Notes: generated by a model from the letters alone, not told the origin. Positions 15,647 through 23,455 are shown, counted from the stretch's first letter. The stretch is 44,280 nt of DNA from Erythrobacteraceae bacterium (GCA_027489065.1 JAIYAM010000007.1:1-44280), one strand, 5' to 3'. Numbers and translations: made by a program.

Positions 15647-15920
15647 AGGAGTTGCACCCCCAACGCTTGAAGTTGGGAACGCGCGGGCAGCGCGAGACCT
15701 TGGTGATCCACAGGTCGAAGACGCGCGGTTCGCGCAGCGACGCGAAGTAGCCGATCACGTGCATCACCGCCGGCACCGGCAGAATCCACCAGCTCTTGAG
15801 GATCAGGAAGGCGATCGTCGTCACCATCAGGTTGATGATGAAGAAGTTCATCGTCACGCCCAGGAACATCTGCGGGCGGGTCAACGCACGGTGGACGGGA
15901 TGGCGGACGAGGTCGCTCAC
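15636..15920 (-). CDS. virB3: VirB3 family inner-membrane protein
   Basis: A 94-residue protein with VHRALTRPQMFLGVTMNFFIINLMVTTIAFLILKSWWILPVPAVMHVIGYFASLREPRVFDLW: the conserved xRPxMxxGV motif, two closely spaced membrane helices and the ExRxFDLW tail that define the VirB3 family. It associates with VirB4. It begins 4 bp after the virB2 stop and overlaps virB4 by 11 bp. The C-terminal CPRVPNFKRWGCNSYAP is within normal family range. Confidence 0.92.
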   Translation of the reverse strand: MSDLVRHPVHRALTRPQMFLGVTMNFFIINLMVTTIAFLILKSWWILPVPAVMHVIGYFASLREPRVFDLWITKVSRCPRVPNFKRWGCNSYAP

Positions 15921-15924
15921 GGGC

Positions 15925-16275
15925 TTACCCGGCGGCCGACTGGATGCCGGCGACGATGGTGGTCGCGCCGAACAGGATGAAGACGCCGATGATGACGGTC
16001 GCGCCGAAGCGCCAGTTCATCCGGCCGGTGAGCATCATGAAGCCGATCGCGGCGACCGCCATCACCGCGACAGTGGTGGCGACCGTGCCGAGCAGTGTCC
16101 CCTGCAGCCACAGCAGCGCGTTGTTGATCGGGCCGGAGCCCGCCGGATCGGCGTTCTGCGCCATCGCCGCACCATGCGCGAGCGCGAGCGTCAGGGCGGC
16201 GGCGAAGCGGGCGGGAAGGAACCTTGAGATCATCGTGGGGGTCTTGGCTTTCATGTTTGCAAGGCGCGCGGGCAT
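15925..16275 (-). CDS. virB2: VirB2 family pilin / major channel subunit
   Basis: A small exported protein (116 residues from the ATG at 16275). It has a long signal peptide ending AHGAAMAQ and a mature part of about 75 residues with two hydrophobic helices separated by a short polar loop (GFMMLTGRMNWRFGATVIIGVFILFGA), the VirB2/TrbC pilin layout. The start at 16275 shares a base with the stop of the upstream transglycosylase gene (TGATG), which favours coupling. ATGs at 16254 and 16233 are alternatives giving shorter signal peptides. None has a clear Shine-Dalgarno. Confidence 0.88.
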   Translation of the reverse strand: MPARLANMKAKTPTMISRFLPARFAAALTLALAHGAAMAQNADPAGSGPINNALLWLQGTLLGTVATTVAVMAVAAIGFMMLTGRMNWRFGATVIIGVFILFGATTIVAGIQSAAG

Positions 16276-16898
16276 CACTGTCCGGCCACGCGCGAATGAT
16301 CGGAGAGCCGGCCGATGATGGCGGCGACGTATTGCTTGGTCTCGCGGATGTCGGGGATGCCCCCGGCCCGCGCGACCCGGCCCGGCCCGGCATTGTAGGC
16401 GGCCAGTGCCTTCTCGAGATCGCCGCCGAAGCGGTCGAGCTGTTCGCGCAGATACCGCGCCCCGCCTTCGAGATTGGCGAAGGGATCGCGCGAATCCACG
16501 CCGAGATAGCGCGCGGTGCCGGGCATCAGCTGGGCAAGGCCGCGCGCGCCCACCGGCGAGACCGCGTCCTCGCGCCACCGGCTTTCCTGCCACACCACCG
16601 CCTCCATCAGCGCCGGGGAGAGGTCGAATCGCACCGCCAGCTCGGCAAGCTTGGCCGCGTAGCGAGGCGGTATGACAGCCGCGTGACGCGCGGGATCGGA
16701 GATGATGGCATCGGAAGCGAGGTCAGAGGCGACTTCGCTGACCGGCGCTGCGGAGGCAACGGGGCTGCGGCCGGCAAGCGGGCCTGCGACCCAGCGCGCG
16801 CCTTCGGGCCCGAGCTCCATGACGTCCGCATGCGCCGGGACGGCACTCAGCATCATCGCGGCAGCAAGCGCAAAACCGCTCGCCCGGTCGAGAATCAT
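16275..16898 (-). CDS. VirB1-like lytic transglycosylase
   Basis: A 207-residue periplasmic protein with a signal peptide (MILDRASGFALAAAMMLSAVPAHA) and a C-terminal SLT domain: LMEAVVWQESRWREDAVSPVGARGLAQLMPGTARYLGV, with catalytic E105 in QES, and AAYNAGPGRV near the end. It would cut peptidoglycan locally so that the secretion channel can cross the wall, as VirB1 does. The start at 16898 has GGAGG 9 bp upstream; longer open frames upstream lack this. It is the first gene of the virB operon. Confidence 0.92.
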   Translation of the reverse strand: MILDRASGFALAAAMMLSAVPAHADVMELGPEGARWVAGPLAGRSPVASAAPVSEVASDLASDAIISDPARHAAVIPPRYAAKLAELAVRFDLSPALMEAVVWQESRWREDAVSPVGARGLAQLMPGTARYLGVDSRDPFANLEGGARYLREQLDRFGGDLEKALAAYNAGPGRVARAGGIPDIRETKQYVAAIIGRLSDHSRVAGQ

Positions 16899-17022
16899 TC
16901 CTGAGCCTCCAAATTTCGCAGCGTGTCTAACCCAAAGCAGTTTCGTGTCACACCACTTATGATGCGCTGCGCCCTCGGCCTGCCGCAAGAACGGCGGGCG
17001 TGCCTCCGCCGCACGGCGCCTG

Positions 17023-17697
17023 TCAGCCGGCATCGAACACATAACCCATCGAGCGCACGGTCCTGAGCGGATTGCCGCCGCCTGCCGCCTTGATCGCACG
17101 CCGCAACCGTCCGACCCACACATCGACCGTGCGCTCGTCGATGGCAGGAGCGCGCTTGCCGAGGCCGACGATGAGATCCTCGCGGGTCAGCACCCGGTTC
17201 GGGTTTTCGGCCAGGAAGCGCAGCAGCCGGAATTCGTTGGGGCGCAAGCCGATCGGCTGCCCCGCCCAGCGCGCCTGAAGCGCAGCCATGTCGATTGTCA
17301 GCGCGCCCAGTTCGACACAGCGCGGCGCCTGTCGGTCGGCCGTGCGCGATTGCAGCGCGAGCACCCGGTCGAGAACCGCGGTGCGGGTCAGCGGCCCGAT
17401 CACGTAATCGTCCGCCCCGGCCCGCAGCGCGCGGCGGCGGTCTTCGGGATCGTCCGCTTCGAGCACCATCGTCACATGCGCCTCGGCGGTGCGCGCGTCG
17501 GCGCGCAGGCGGCGGCACAATTCGAGGCCTGCAAGCTCCGGCAGCACCCAGTCGACAAAGGCCCACATCGGCCCCTCGACCAGCCGCAGCGGACCTTCCG
17601 GGCCGAGCCGGTCGAAGGTGAAGCGGCGCTGATCGTGAACGAAGTCGCCGAGGCTCTCGCCAAGATCGCCTGTCACGAAGATGTTGATGACGTCCAT
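17023..17697 (-). CDS. OmpR/PhoB-type winged-helix regulator with degenerate receiver
   Basis: A 224-residue protein: receiver-like N-terminus (about 1-118) and a C-terminal winged helix (about 128-222) with LRPNEFRLLRFLAENPNRVLTREDLIVGLG, DERTVDVWVGRLRRAI and RTVRSMGYVFD, typical of the OmpR/PhoB DNA-binding domain. The candidate phosphoacceptor D49 (VDWVLPELAGLEL) and D11 are kept, but the conserved Thr/Ser is E80 and the Lys is G101 (YVIGPL). Phosphorylation signalling is therefore doubtful. No kinase gene is adjacent. A Pho-box-like repeat and a hairpin precede the start. It lies 124 bp upstream of the virB operon on the same strand. Confidence 0.88.
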   Translation of the reverse strand: MDVINIFVTGDLGESLGDFVHDQRRFTFDRLGPEGPLRLVEGPMWAFVDWVLPELAGLELCRRLRADARTAEAHVTMVLEADDPEDRRRALRAGADDYVIGPLTRTAVLDRVLALQSRTADRQAPRCVELGALTIDMAALQARWAGQPIGLRPNEFRLLRFLAENPNRVLTREDLIVGLGKRAPAIDERTVDVWVGRLRRAIKAAGGGNPLRTVRSMGYVFDAG

Positions 17698-17707
17698 TAC
17701 GCTGCTG

Positions 17708-17726
17708 CCCCGGTTCCAGACCGGGG
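17708..17726 (-). other. Hairpin in the leader of the winged-helix regulator gene
   Basis: A perfect 7-bp stem (CCCCGGT/ACCGGGG) with a 5-nt loop ends 11 bp before the ATG at 17697. On the transcript the GGGG that could serve as the ribosome binding site is inside the stem, so it might limit translation. Confidence 0.4.
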
Positions 17727-17738
17727 TGGCGCAGACTT

Positions 17739-17756
17739 GTGACGCGTTTATGACTG
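17739..17756 (-). promoter_or_regulatory. Pho-box-like direct repeat
   Basis: On the minus strand the sequence reads CAGTCAT-AAAC-GCGTCAC, two 7-bp units with a 4-bp AT-rich spacer. PhoB boxes have the form CTGTCAT-N4-CTGTCAT/C, so the units match at 6 and 5 of 7 positions. It lies 42 bp upstream of the regulator start, which would allow autoregulation. Confidence 0.45.
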
Positions 17757-17829
17757 GATTTCAGATGTGTGTCATATTTGGTGCGGTGCCACCTGCCGGT
17801 GGCGCAGACCTCGTGGGCTCGCGCGACGC

Positions 17830-18852
17830 TCAACCGATCACGCTGACCTTGTCCATCGCCGGCATCGGCATCCCCATGCCGGTCGGGAATTTGGGGCGAT
17901 AGGGCGCTTCCAGAGGCGCAACCTCTTCCGGCGTCAGCTTGATGTCGAGCGCCTTCACCGCATCGGCAAGATGCTCGGGCCGGGTCGCGCCGATGATCGG
18001 AGCGGTGACCTCACGCTTGGTGAAGTGCCAGGCGAGCCCGATGGTCGCCATCGCCGCGCCCCGCTTGGCGGCGAGCGCCTGCACCGCGTCCACCACTGCG
18101 CGGTCGGCCTCGTCCTCGGCCTTGTAAAGTGCCTTGCCCACCACGTCGGTCTCGCTCCTCACCGTGGCTTCGCCCCACGGCCGGGTCAGGCGTCCGCGCG
18201 CAAGCGGGCTCCACGGGATCACGCCCACGCCCTGATCGGCGCAGAGCGGGAGCATCTCGCGCTCCTCCTCGCGGTAAAGGAGATTGAGCTGGTTCTGCAT
18301 GGAAATGAACCGGGTCCAGCCGTTCGCGCGGGCCACTTCCTGAGCTTTCGCGAACTGCCAGGCGAACATCGAGGACGCGCCGATATGCAGCGCCTTGCCC
18401 GCCTTCACGATGTCGTGGAGCGCCTCCATCGTCTCCTCGATCGGCGTGCGATCATCCCAGCGGTGGATCTGGAACAGGTCGACATGATCCATGCCGAGCC
18501 TGCTCAGCGAATCGTCGATCGCGGCGAACAGCGCCTTGCGCGACAGCCCGCCGCAATTGGGGGCATTGCGCCACACCCCGAAAGCCTTGGTGGCAACCAC
18601 GATTTCGTCGCGGCGCGCCATCTCGCGCAGCAGCTTGCCGGTGATCTCCTCCGAAGTGCCGCCCGAATAGATGTTGGCGGTGTCGAAGAAGTTGATCCCC
18701 GCCTCCAGCGCCTCGCGGAAGAAGGGCCGCGCCGCGTCCTCGCCCAGCAGCCAGTCACCGTGCCAGCCCTTGGAGGTGTCGCCATAGCTCATGCAGCCGA
18801 GGCACAGTCGCGAGACGGTGAGGCCCGAGGCTCCGAGGCGGGTGAACTGCAT
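17830..18852 (-). CDS. Aldo/keto reductase
   Basis: A 340-residue TIM-barrel NADPH-dependent oxidoreductase. The catalytic tetrad is D57 (FFDTANIYSGG), Y62, K89 (VVATKAFG) and H130 (LFQIHRWDD). LGMDHVDLFQIHRWDDRTPIEETMEALHDIVKAGKALHIGASSM is the usual AKR core, and the C-terminal IIGATRPEHLADAVKALDIKLTPEE is the cofactor-binding part. It resembles the YajO/IolS-like group acting on small aldehydes or ketones; the substrate is not known. It reads away from the winged-helix regulator promoter on the same strand and is separated from the SDR gene by a palindromic repeat. Confidence 0.9.
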   Translation of the reverse strand: MQFTRLGASGLTVSRLCLGCMSYGDTSKGWHGDWLLGEDAARPFFREALEAGINFFDTANIYSGGTSEEITGKLLREMARRDEIVVATKAFGVWRNAPNCGGLSRKALFAAIDDSLSRLGMDHVDLFQIHRWDDRTPIEETMEALHDIVKAGKALHIGASSMFAWQFAKAQEVARANGWTRFISMQNQLNLLYREEEREMLPLCADQGVGVIPWSPLARGRLTRPWGEATVRSETDVVGKALYKAEDEADRAVVDAVQALAAKRGAAMATIGLAWHFTKREVTAPIIGATRPEHLADAVKALDIKLTPEEVAPLEAPYRPKFPTGMGMPMPAMDKVSVIG

Positions 18853-18893
18853 GGGCTTTTCCTTCCAGCCGTTAATCGAAACCGCTTTGCCAT

Positions 18894-18993
18894 TTCGTCA
18901 TGGCGGGCAAAGCGAAGCAATCCATGGACTTCGCGCGAAGGCCGATGGACGGGCCATGGATTGCCGCGTCGCTTCGCTCCTCGCAATGACGAA
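18894..18993. repeat. 100-bp palindromic intergenic repeat element
   Basis: The ends TTCGTCA (18894-18900) and TGACGAA (18987-18993) are inverted, and the interior continues imperfectly: GCGAAGCAATCCATGG against CCATGGATTGCCGC, with GCGTCGCTTCGCTCCTCGC on the right arm. Elements of the form GTCATTGCGAG...GCAATCCATGG are spread through many bacterial genomes as mobile palindromic units. It fills the gap between the SDR stop and the AKR start. Confidence 0.8.
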
Positions 18994-18999
18994 GACGAT

Positions 19000-19752
19000 T
19001 TATGAGAGGGTGAGGCCGCCATCCACCACCAGCGTCTGGCCGGTGATGTAGGCGCTGAGCGGCGAGGCGAGGAACAGCGCGGCGCCGGCCATATCCTCGG
19101 GCGTGCCCATGCGGCGCAGGGGGATCTTCCTGAGGCTGGCTTCGAGGCGCTCGGGGTGGTCGGTGGTGACGCTGGTGAGCTTGGTCGGCACCAGCCCGGG
19201 GGCGATGCCGTTCACGCGGATGCCGTCCCGCGCCCAGGCCTCGCCCAGTGTCTTGGTAAGGCTCGCCGCGCCGGCTTTCGATGCTGCATAGGCAGGCGTG
19301 CCGATGGTCGATTTGAAGGCGGCGACCGACGAGACGATGATGATCGCGCCGTTCGCCTCCGCCAGCGCAGGATGGAACGCGCTGGCGGCGTCCATCACCG
19401 AATTGAGGTTGATGTCGACCACCGCATCCCAGCCCTCGCGGGCGAACTCCTGCCGGCCGTAGCGGACCGTGCCTTGGCTGAGCACCAGCACATCGAGCGG
19501 GCCGAAGTCTGCTGCCAGCCGCCCCGCCGCCTCGCGGTCGGTCAGATTCAGCTGGCGGTAATCGAGGCCGGTGAAGTCGCTGTCCTCGGCCTCGAGGTAA
19601 TCGCCGAAGTCGGGCCGGGTGCCGGTGACAGTAACGCTCGCCCCGCGTGCGCGGAAGCCGTGGGCGATGCCGTTGCCGATCCCGCTCGACCCGCCGATGA
19701 CGAGGACGCGCTTGGCGGTGAAGTCGAGCGGATTGTCGAGGGGGTCGGGCAT
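19000..19752 (-). CDS. SDR family oxidoreductase
   Basis: A 250-residue classical short-chain dehydrogenase/reductase. The cofactor motif GGSSGIG is at residues 20-26. The catalytic residues are S142 (IIIVSSVAAF), Y155 and K159 (YAASK). The C-terminus PLSAYITGQTLVVDGGLTLS is the usual end. The frame runs open much further upstream, but the ATG at 19752 gives the normal length. It starts 14 bp after the acyl-CoA dehydrogenase stop, so the two probably form an operon, perhaps for a 3-hydroxyacyl or related alcohol oxidation step. The substrate is unknown. Confidence 0.9.
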   Translation of the reverse strand: MPDPLDNPLDFTAKRVLVIGGSSGIGNGIAHGFRARGASVTVTGTRPDFGDYLEAEDSDFTGLDYRQLNLTDREAAGRLAADFGPLDVLVLSQGTVRYGRQEFAREGWDAVVDINLNSVMDAASAFHPALAEANGAIIIVSSVAAFKSTIGTPAYAASKAGAASLTKTLGEAWARDGIRVNGIAPGLVPTKLTSVTTDHPERLEASLRKIPLRRMGTPEDMAGAALFLASPLSAYITGQTLVVDGGLTLS

Positions 19753-19766
19753 GCTCGGATACTCCC

Positions 19767-20909
19767 TCAGATCGAGCGGCTGATCACTTCCTTCATGATC
19801 TCGTTCGTGCCCCCGAAGATGCGGGTCACGCGCGCGTCGCGCCACAGGCGGGCGATGGCGTATTCGTTCATGTAGCCCGCCCCGCCGTGGAGCTGGAGCG
19901 AGGCGTCGCAGGCTTCCCACTGGAGGTCGGTGTGCCACAGCTTGGCCGCGCTCGCCTCGTCGGTGGTGAGCTCGCCGGCGAGGTGCTTCCTGATCGCCCA
20001 GTCCAAGTGCGCCCAGCCGACCTGCAGCTTGGCCTTCAAGTCGGCAAGGGTGAACTTGGTGTTCTGGAATTCGAACACGGTCTTGCCGAAGGCCTTGCGG
20101 TCCTTGGTGAACTTGACCGCCTCGTCGAACGCCCGCTGCGCCGCCGCCTGCGCGCCGACCGCGATGCCGAGGCGTTCCTGCGGCAGCTCCTCCATGAGGT
20201 GCACGAAGCCCATGCCTTCGGCGCCCAGGATATTGGTCATCGGCACGCGGCAATCGTTGAAGAACAGTTCCGAGGTGTCGGCGGCGTGCTGGCCGATCTT
20301 GTCGAGATTGCGCCCGCGCTCGAAGCCGGGGGTGTCGGCGTCGACCAGCACGAGGCTGATGCCCTTGGCCCCGCGCTCGGGATCGGTCTTGGCGACGACG
20401 ATCACGCAGTCGGCGTTCTGGCCGTTGGTGATGTAGGTCTTCGATCCGTTGATGACGAGGTGGTTGCCGTCCTTCTTCGCGGTGGTGCGGATGCCCTGAA
20501 GGTCGGAGCCTGCGCCCGGTTCGGTCATGGCGATGGCGGTGATGATGTCGCCGCTGACCATGCCGGGCAGATACTTGGCGCGCTGTTCGGGGTTGCCAAG
20601 GCGCTCGAAATAGTTTGCGGTGATGTCGTTCTGGAGCGTGAAGCCGGCGGAGGATCCGAGGTAGGACAGCTCCTCGGTCAGCACGCAATTGAAGCCGAAA
20701 TCGAGGCCAAGGCCGCCGTTTTCCTCCTTCACCGTCATGCACAGCATGCCCGCATCGCCCATCGTCTTCCACACGTCGCGCGGGACGATGCCGTTCGCTT
20801 CGTGCTCGTCCATGTGGGGGGTGAGATGCTCGGCGAAGACCTTGCGGACAGTGTCGCGGAAGGCCTCGTGGTCTTCGTTATAGGCGGTGCGATAGGAGGT
20901 CGCGAGCAT
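19767..20909 (-). CDS. Acyl-CoA dehydrogenase (long-chain type)
   Basis: A 380-residue FAD-dependent acyl-CoA dehydrogenase introducing a C2-C3 double bond in beta-oxidation. Visible parts are AMTEPGAGSDLQGI (flavin/substrate loop), NGSKTYITNGQNADC, RKAFGKTVFEFQNTKF and the C-terminal GGAGYMNEYAIARLWRDARVTRIFGGTNEIMKEVI. The position of the MCAD catalytic Glu is a Gly (G366), while ELPQERLGIA (about 241-250) matches the long-chain/isovaleryl type, in which the base lies in that helix. It is followed 14 bp later by the SDR gene. Confidence 0.92.
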   Translation of the reverse strand: MLATSYRTAYNEDHEAFRDTVRKVFAEHLTPHMDEHEANGIVPRDVWKTMGDAGMLCMTVKEENGGLGLDFGFNCVLTEELSYLGSSAGFTLQNDITANYFERLGNPEQRAKYLPGMVSGDIITAIAMTEPGAGSDLQGIRTTAKKDGNHLVINGSKTYITNGQNADCVIVVAKTDPERGAKGISLVLVDADTPGFERGRNLDKIGQHAADTSELFFNDCRVPMTNILGAEGMGFVHLMEELPQERLGIAVGAQAAAQRAFDEAVKFTKDRKAFGKTVFEFQNTKFTLADLKAKLQVGWAHLDWAIRKHLAGELTTDEASAAKLWHTDLQWEACDASLQLHGGAGYMNEYAIARLWRDARVTRIFGGTNEIMKEVISRSI

Positions 20910-20997
20910 CTCAGGTTCTCTCCGGCAAAACGGTTTCGATTTGCCACGATAGAAGCCCGCCGCCGGAAAAGGGTCAAGCGCGAAAGTGGGGAGGACG

Positions 20998-21369
20998 TCA
21001 GCCCCGCTGGCAGAGCACCAGTACGCGCAGGGTGTTCCCCGCGCCCGAGAACACCGGGGTCGCGTGGCCGACCGGCAGGTCTTCGAGCAACGCCGCGAGC
21101 ATGGGCGGCAGGCGGTCGGGCGTCACGCGGGCGTTGCGGACCACCGCGGCGCCGAGTTCTCCGGCGACCTTCACCGCTTCCGGGCACGAACGGACCGCCT
21201 CCATGCGCGACTTGAAGGCACCCGTGGCAACCTTGCCCGGAGTGAGCGAGATCTGCAGCAGCGCGTAGCTGACGGGGGCGGTTTCTGGCGCGGGAGCGTC
21301 GGCGCGCTGCGCGGCGGCGGGCGCGACGCTCAGGGCGGCAGCGAGCAGCGCGGCGATCGTGCGGGCCAT
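20998..21369 (-). CDS. Small exported protein with SurA-like C-terminus
   Basis: A 123-residue protein with a clear signal peptide (MARTIAALLAAALSVAPAAAQ). The remaining 100 residues show no confident domain, but the order SYALLQISL...CPEAVKVAGELGA...RVTPDRLPPMLAALLEDLPVGHATPVF...LRVLVLCQRG resembles the end of SurA-type periplasmic chaperones of sphingomonads. The catalytic parvulin domain is absent. It could be a reduced relative or the similarity could be chance. It is flanked by acyl-CoA dehydrogenase upstream and ferredoxin reductase downstream on the same strand. A cysteine pair (C62 region, C120 region) could form a disulfide. Confidence 0.6.
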   Translation of the reverse strand: MARTIAALLAAALSVAPAAAQRADAPAPETAPVSYALLQISLTPGKVATGAFKSRMEAVRSCPEAVKVAGELGAAVVRNARVTPDRLPPMLAALLEDLPVGHATPVFSGAGNTLRVLVLCQRG

Positions 21370-21400
21370 CTGGCCTCCCTTCCCGCCGCGCGCCAGCGTC

Positions 21401-22216
21401 TTAACCGACGAAGGCGCGTTCGATGACGAACTGGCCGGGCTTGTTGTTCGCGCCCTCTTCGAAGCCGCGGCGTTCCAGGTCGGCGGCGTGGTCCTTGATC
21501 ATCGCCATCGATCCGCACAGCATCACGCGGTCCTCGTCGGGCACAAAGCGCTGCGGGCCCTTAGACTGTTCGAACAGCCGCCCGTCGTCGATCAGCTGCT
21601 GGATACGGCCCTGCGTGCGGAAGCTCTCGCGGGTCACGGTCGGCACGTAGATCATCTTCGCGCGGTCCTCGTCCTCGAGCAGCGGGTCGCCTTCGAGCTT
21701 CGATTCCAGAAGCTCGCGGTAGGCCAGCTCGTTCACGTTGCGCACGGAGTGGACGATGATCACTTCCTCGAACATCTGGTAGACCTCGGGATCACGCACG
21801 AGGCTCATGAACGGGGCGAGCCCCGTGCCGGTCGAGAGCATGAAGAGCCGCTTGCCCGGCAGCAGCGCGTCGGTGACCAGCGTGCCGGTCGGCTTCTTGC
21901 CGAGATAGATCGGATCGCCGACCTGGATGTGCTGGAGCCGCGAGGTCAGCGGGCCATCCTGCACCTTGATCGAGAGGAACTCCAGCTCCTCCTCATAGGA
22001 AGGCGAGGCGACCGAATAGGCGCGCAGCAACGGCTTGCCGTTGTCGCCGGGGAGACCGATCATCACGAACTCGCCCGAACGGAAGCGGAAGCTCGCCGGG
22101 CGCGTCATCTTGAGGCTGAACAGCCCGTCGCACCAGTGGTGGACATGGGTGATGGTCTCGACGGAGAGCGCCGCGCTTTCGGTGAACTGGTCGCGGGTCA
22201 GAGTGGGCTGGTTCAA
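21401..22216 (-). CDS. fpr: Ferredoxin--NADP(+) reductase
   Basis: A 271-residue FAD flavoprotein moving electrons between NADPH and ferredoxin/flavodoxin. RAYSVASP (65-72) binds FAD, GTGLAPF (130-136) and the later VMLCGSMAMI bind NADPH, and the short C-terminus FVIERAFVG is that of the bacterial subclass I enzymes. The TTG at 22216 is preceded by GAGG 8 nt upstream and gives the usual length. A TTG at 22300 would add a poorly conserved Pro-rich extension. It supplies or drains reductant in oxidative stress responses in other bacteria. Confidence 0.9.
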   Translation of the reverse strand: MNQPTLTRDQFTESAALSVETITHVHHWCDGLFSLKMTRPASFRFRSGEFVMIGLPGDNGKPLLRAYSVASPSYEEELEFLSIKVQDGPLTSRLQHIQVGDPIYLGKKPTGTLVTDALLPGKRLFMLSTGTGLAPFMSLVRDPEVYQMFEEVIIVHSVRNVNELAYRELLESKLEGDPLLEDEDRAKMIYVPTVTRESFRTQGRIQQLIDDGRLFEQSKGPQRFVPDEDRVMLCGSMAMIKDHAADLERRGFEEGANNKPGQFVIERAFVG

Positions 22217-22347
22217 GACGGGCCTCGGATACAGGAGTGCGATGCCCGGAAGGGGCAATGGAATGGGGGCGCAGATGGACCAGAGCCGCCCGCCCTTCAA
22301 GACAGTTTAGTGTTAAGGGCTGAAAGCGGCCCTTGCGCTACGCCCCG

Positions 22348-23391
22348 CTAGTTCCAGCGCGCGGCGTTGTAGAGCTCCACCGCTTTCGCCTCGTTCCTGC
22401 CGATTTCCGCCGCGCCCAGCGGGTCCGCCTTGAAGGCGCCGAGCGCTTCGACCGCGGATGTCGGGGCGACGCCCTTGGCCGCCGGATATTCGTTGTTGCC
22501 GTTCGCGAGATACTTCTGCGCGCTCTCAGATGACAGATACTCGAGGAACTTCACGGCATTCGCCCGGTTCGGCGCGGTCTTCACCACGCCGGCGCCGCTC
22601 ATGTTGACGTGGGTGCCGGTGGTCGCCTGGTTGGGGAAGATGATCCCGACCGCGTCCAGCACCTTGCGCTTCTCGGGCGTGTCGAAGCGGGCGAGGTAGT
22701 AGGTGTTGACCAGCGAGATGTCGCACTCGCCCGCCGCGACCGCCTCGATGTTCGACACGTCATTGCCCTGCGGCGCGCGTGCGAAGTTGGCGACGACACC
22801 CTTTGCCCACTGGCCAGCCTTGGCCTCCCCGTCATGCGCGATCATGCTGGCGAGCAGCGCGATGTTGTAGACGCTCGAGGAGGAGCGCATGCAGATGCGG
22901 CCCTTGAATTCGGGCTTGGCGAGGTCCTCGTAAGTCGCGAGGCCTGCGGGCGCTCCCTTGGCCTTGTTGTAGATGATGATCCGCGCGCGGGTCGACAGGG
23001 CGAACCACCGCTTTGCCGGGTCGCGCAGGTTGGCGGGGATGCGTTCCTCGAGCACCTTCGATTCGACTGGCGACAGGATCCCGGCCTCCTCGGCGCGCCA
23101 CAGGCGGCCGGCGTCGGTGGTGATCAGCAGGTCGGCCGGGCTGAACTCGCCCTCGGCCTGAATGCGCTCGATCAGCGCATCTGCATCGGCCTCGATGCGG
23201 TTGACCTTGATGCCGGTCTGCTTCGTGAAGTCGTCGTAGAGCGCGAGATCGGTGTCGTAGTGGCGCGAGGAATAGATGTTGACCGCGCCGGTGATCGGCT
23301 TGGCGTCAGCGGCCTTGTCGTCCGTATCCGCGCAGGCTCCGAGCAGGCCGAAGCTGAGGCCGGCGAGTGCGGCAAGGAGCAGGTTTTTCAT
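22348..23391 (-). CDS. Ferric-iron ABC transporter substrate-binding lipoprotein (FutA/FbpA type)
   Basis: A 347-residue periplasmic binding protein with a lipobox (GLLGAC, lipidated C20). AVNIYSSRHYDTDLALYDDFTKQTGIKVNRIEADADALIERIQAEG and the tyrosine pair in SLVNTYYLARF are typical of iron-binding FbpA/FutA proteins. The start ATG at 23391 follows a GGAAAG; the frame is open upstream without homology. A Fur-box-like palindrome lies 25 bp upstream of the start. It works with the ATPase and permease encoded next to it, although it has its own promoter region. Confidence 0.92.
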   Translation of the reverse strand: MKNLLLAALAGLSFGLLGACADTDDKAADAKPITGAVNIYSSRHYDTDLALYDDFTKQTGIKVNRIEADADALIERIQAEGEFSPADLLITTDAGRLWRAEEAGILSPVESKVLEERIPANLRDPAKRWFALSTRARIIIYNKAKGAPAGLATYEDLAKPEFKGRICMRSSSSVYNIALLASMIAHDGEAKAGQWAKGVVANFARAPQGNDVSNIEAVAAGECDISLVNTYYLARFDTPEKRKVLDAVGIIFPNQATTGTHVNMSGAGVVKTAPNRANAVKFLEYLSSESAQKYLANGNNEYPAAKGVAPTSAVEALGAFKADPLGAAEIGRNEAKAVELYNAARWN

Positions 23392-23415
23392 GGGGAGAGG
23401 CTTTCCGGTCAGTTC

Positions 23416-23432
23416 TTGCGAATGACTTGCAA
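23416..23432. promoter_or_regulatory. Fur-box-like palindrome upstream of the iron-binding protein gene
   Basis: TTGCGAATGACTTGCAA is an imperfect palindrome of the form TTGCRAA...TTGCAA, similar to Fur-regulated operators upstream of iron-uptake genes in alphaproteobacteria. It sits 25 bp before the binding-protein start, so it could repress when iron is sufficient. Confidence 0.55.
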
Positions 23433-23455
23433 TAGAATTGCGCTCCGCGCAAGCT

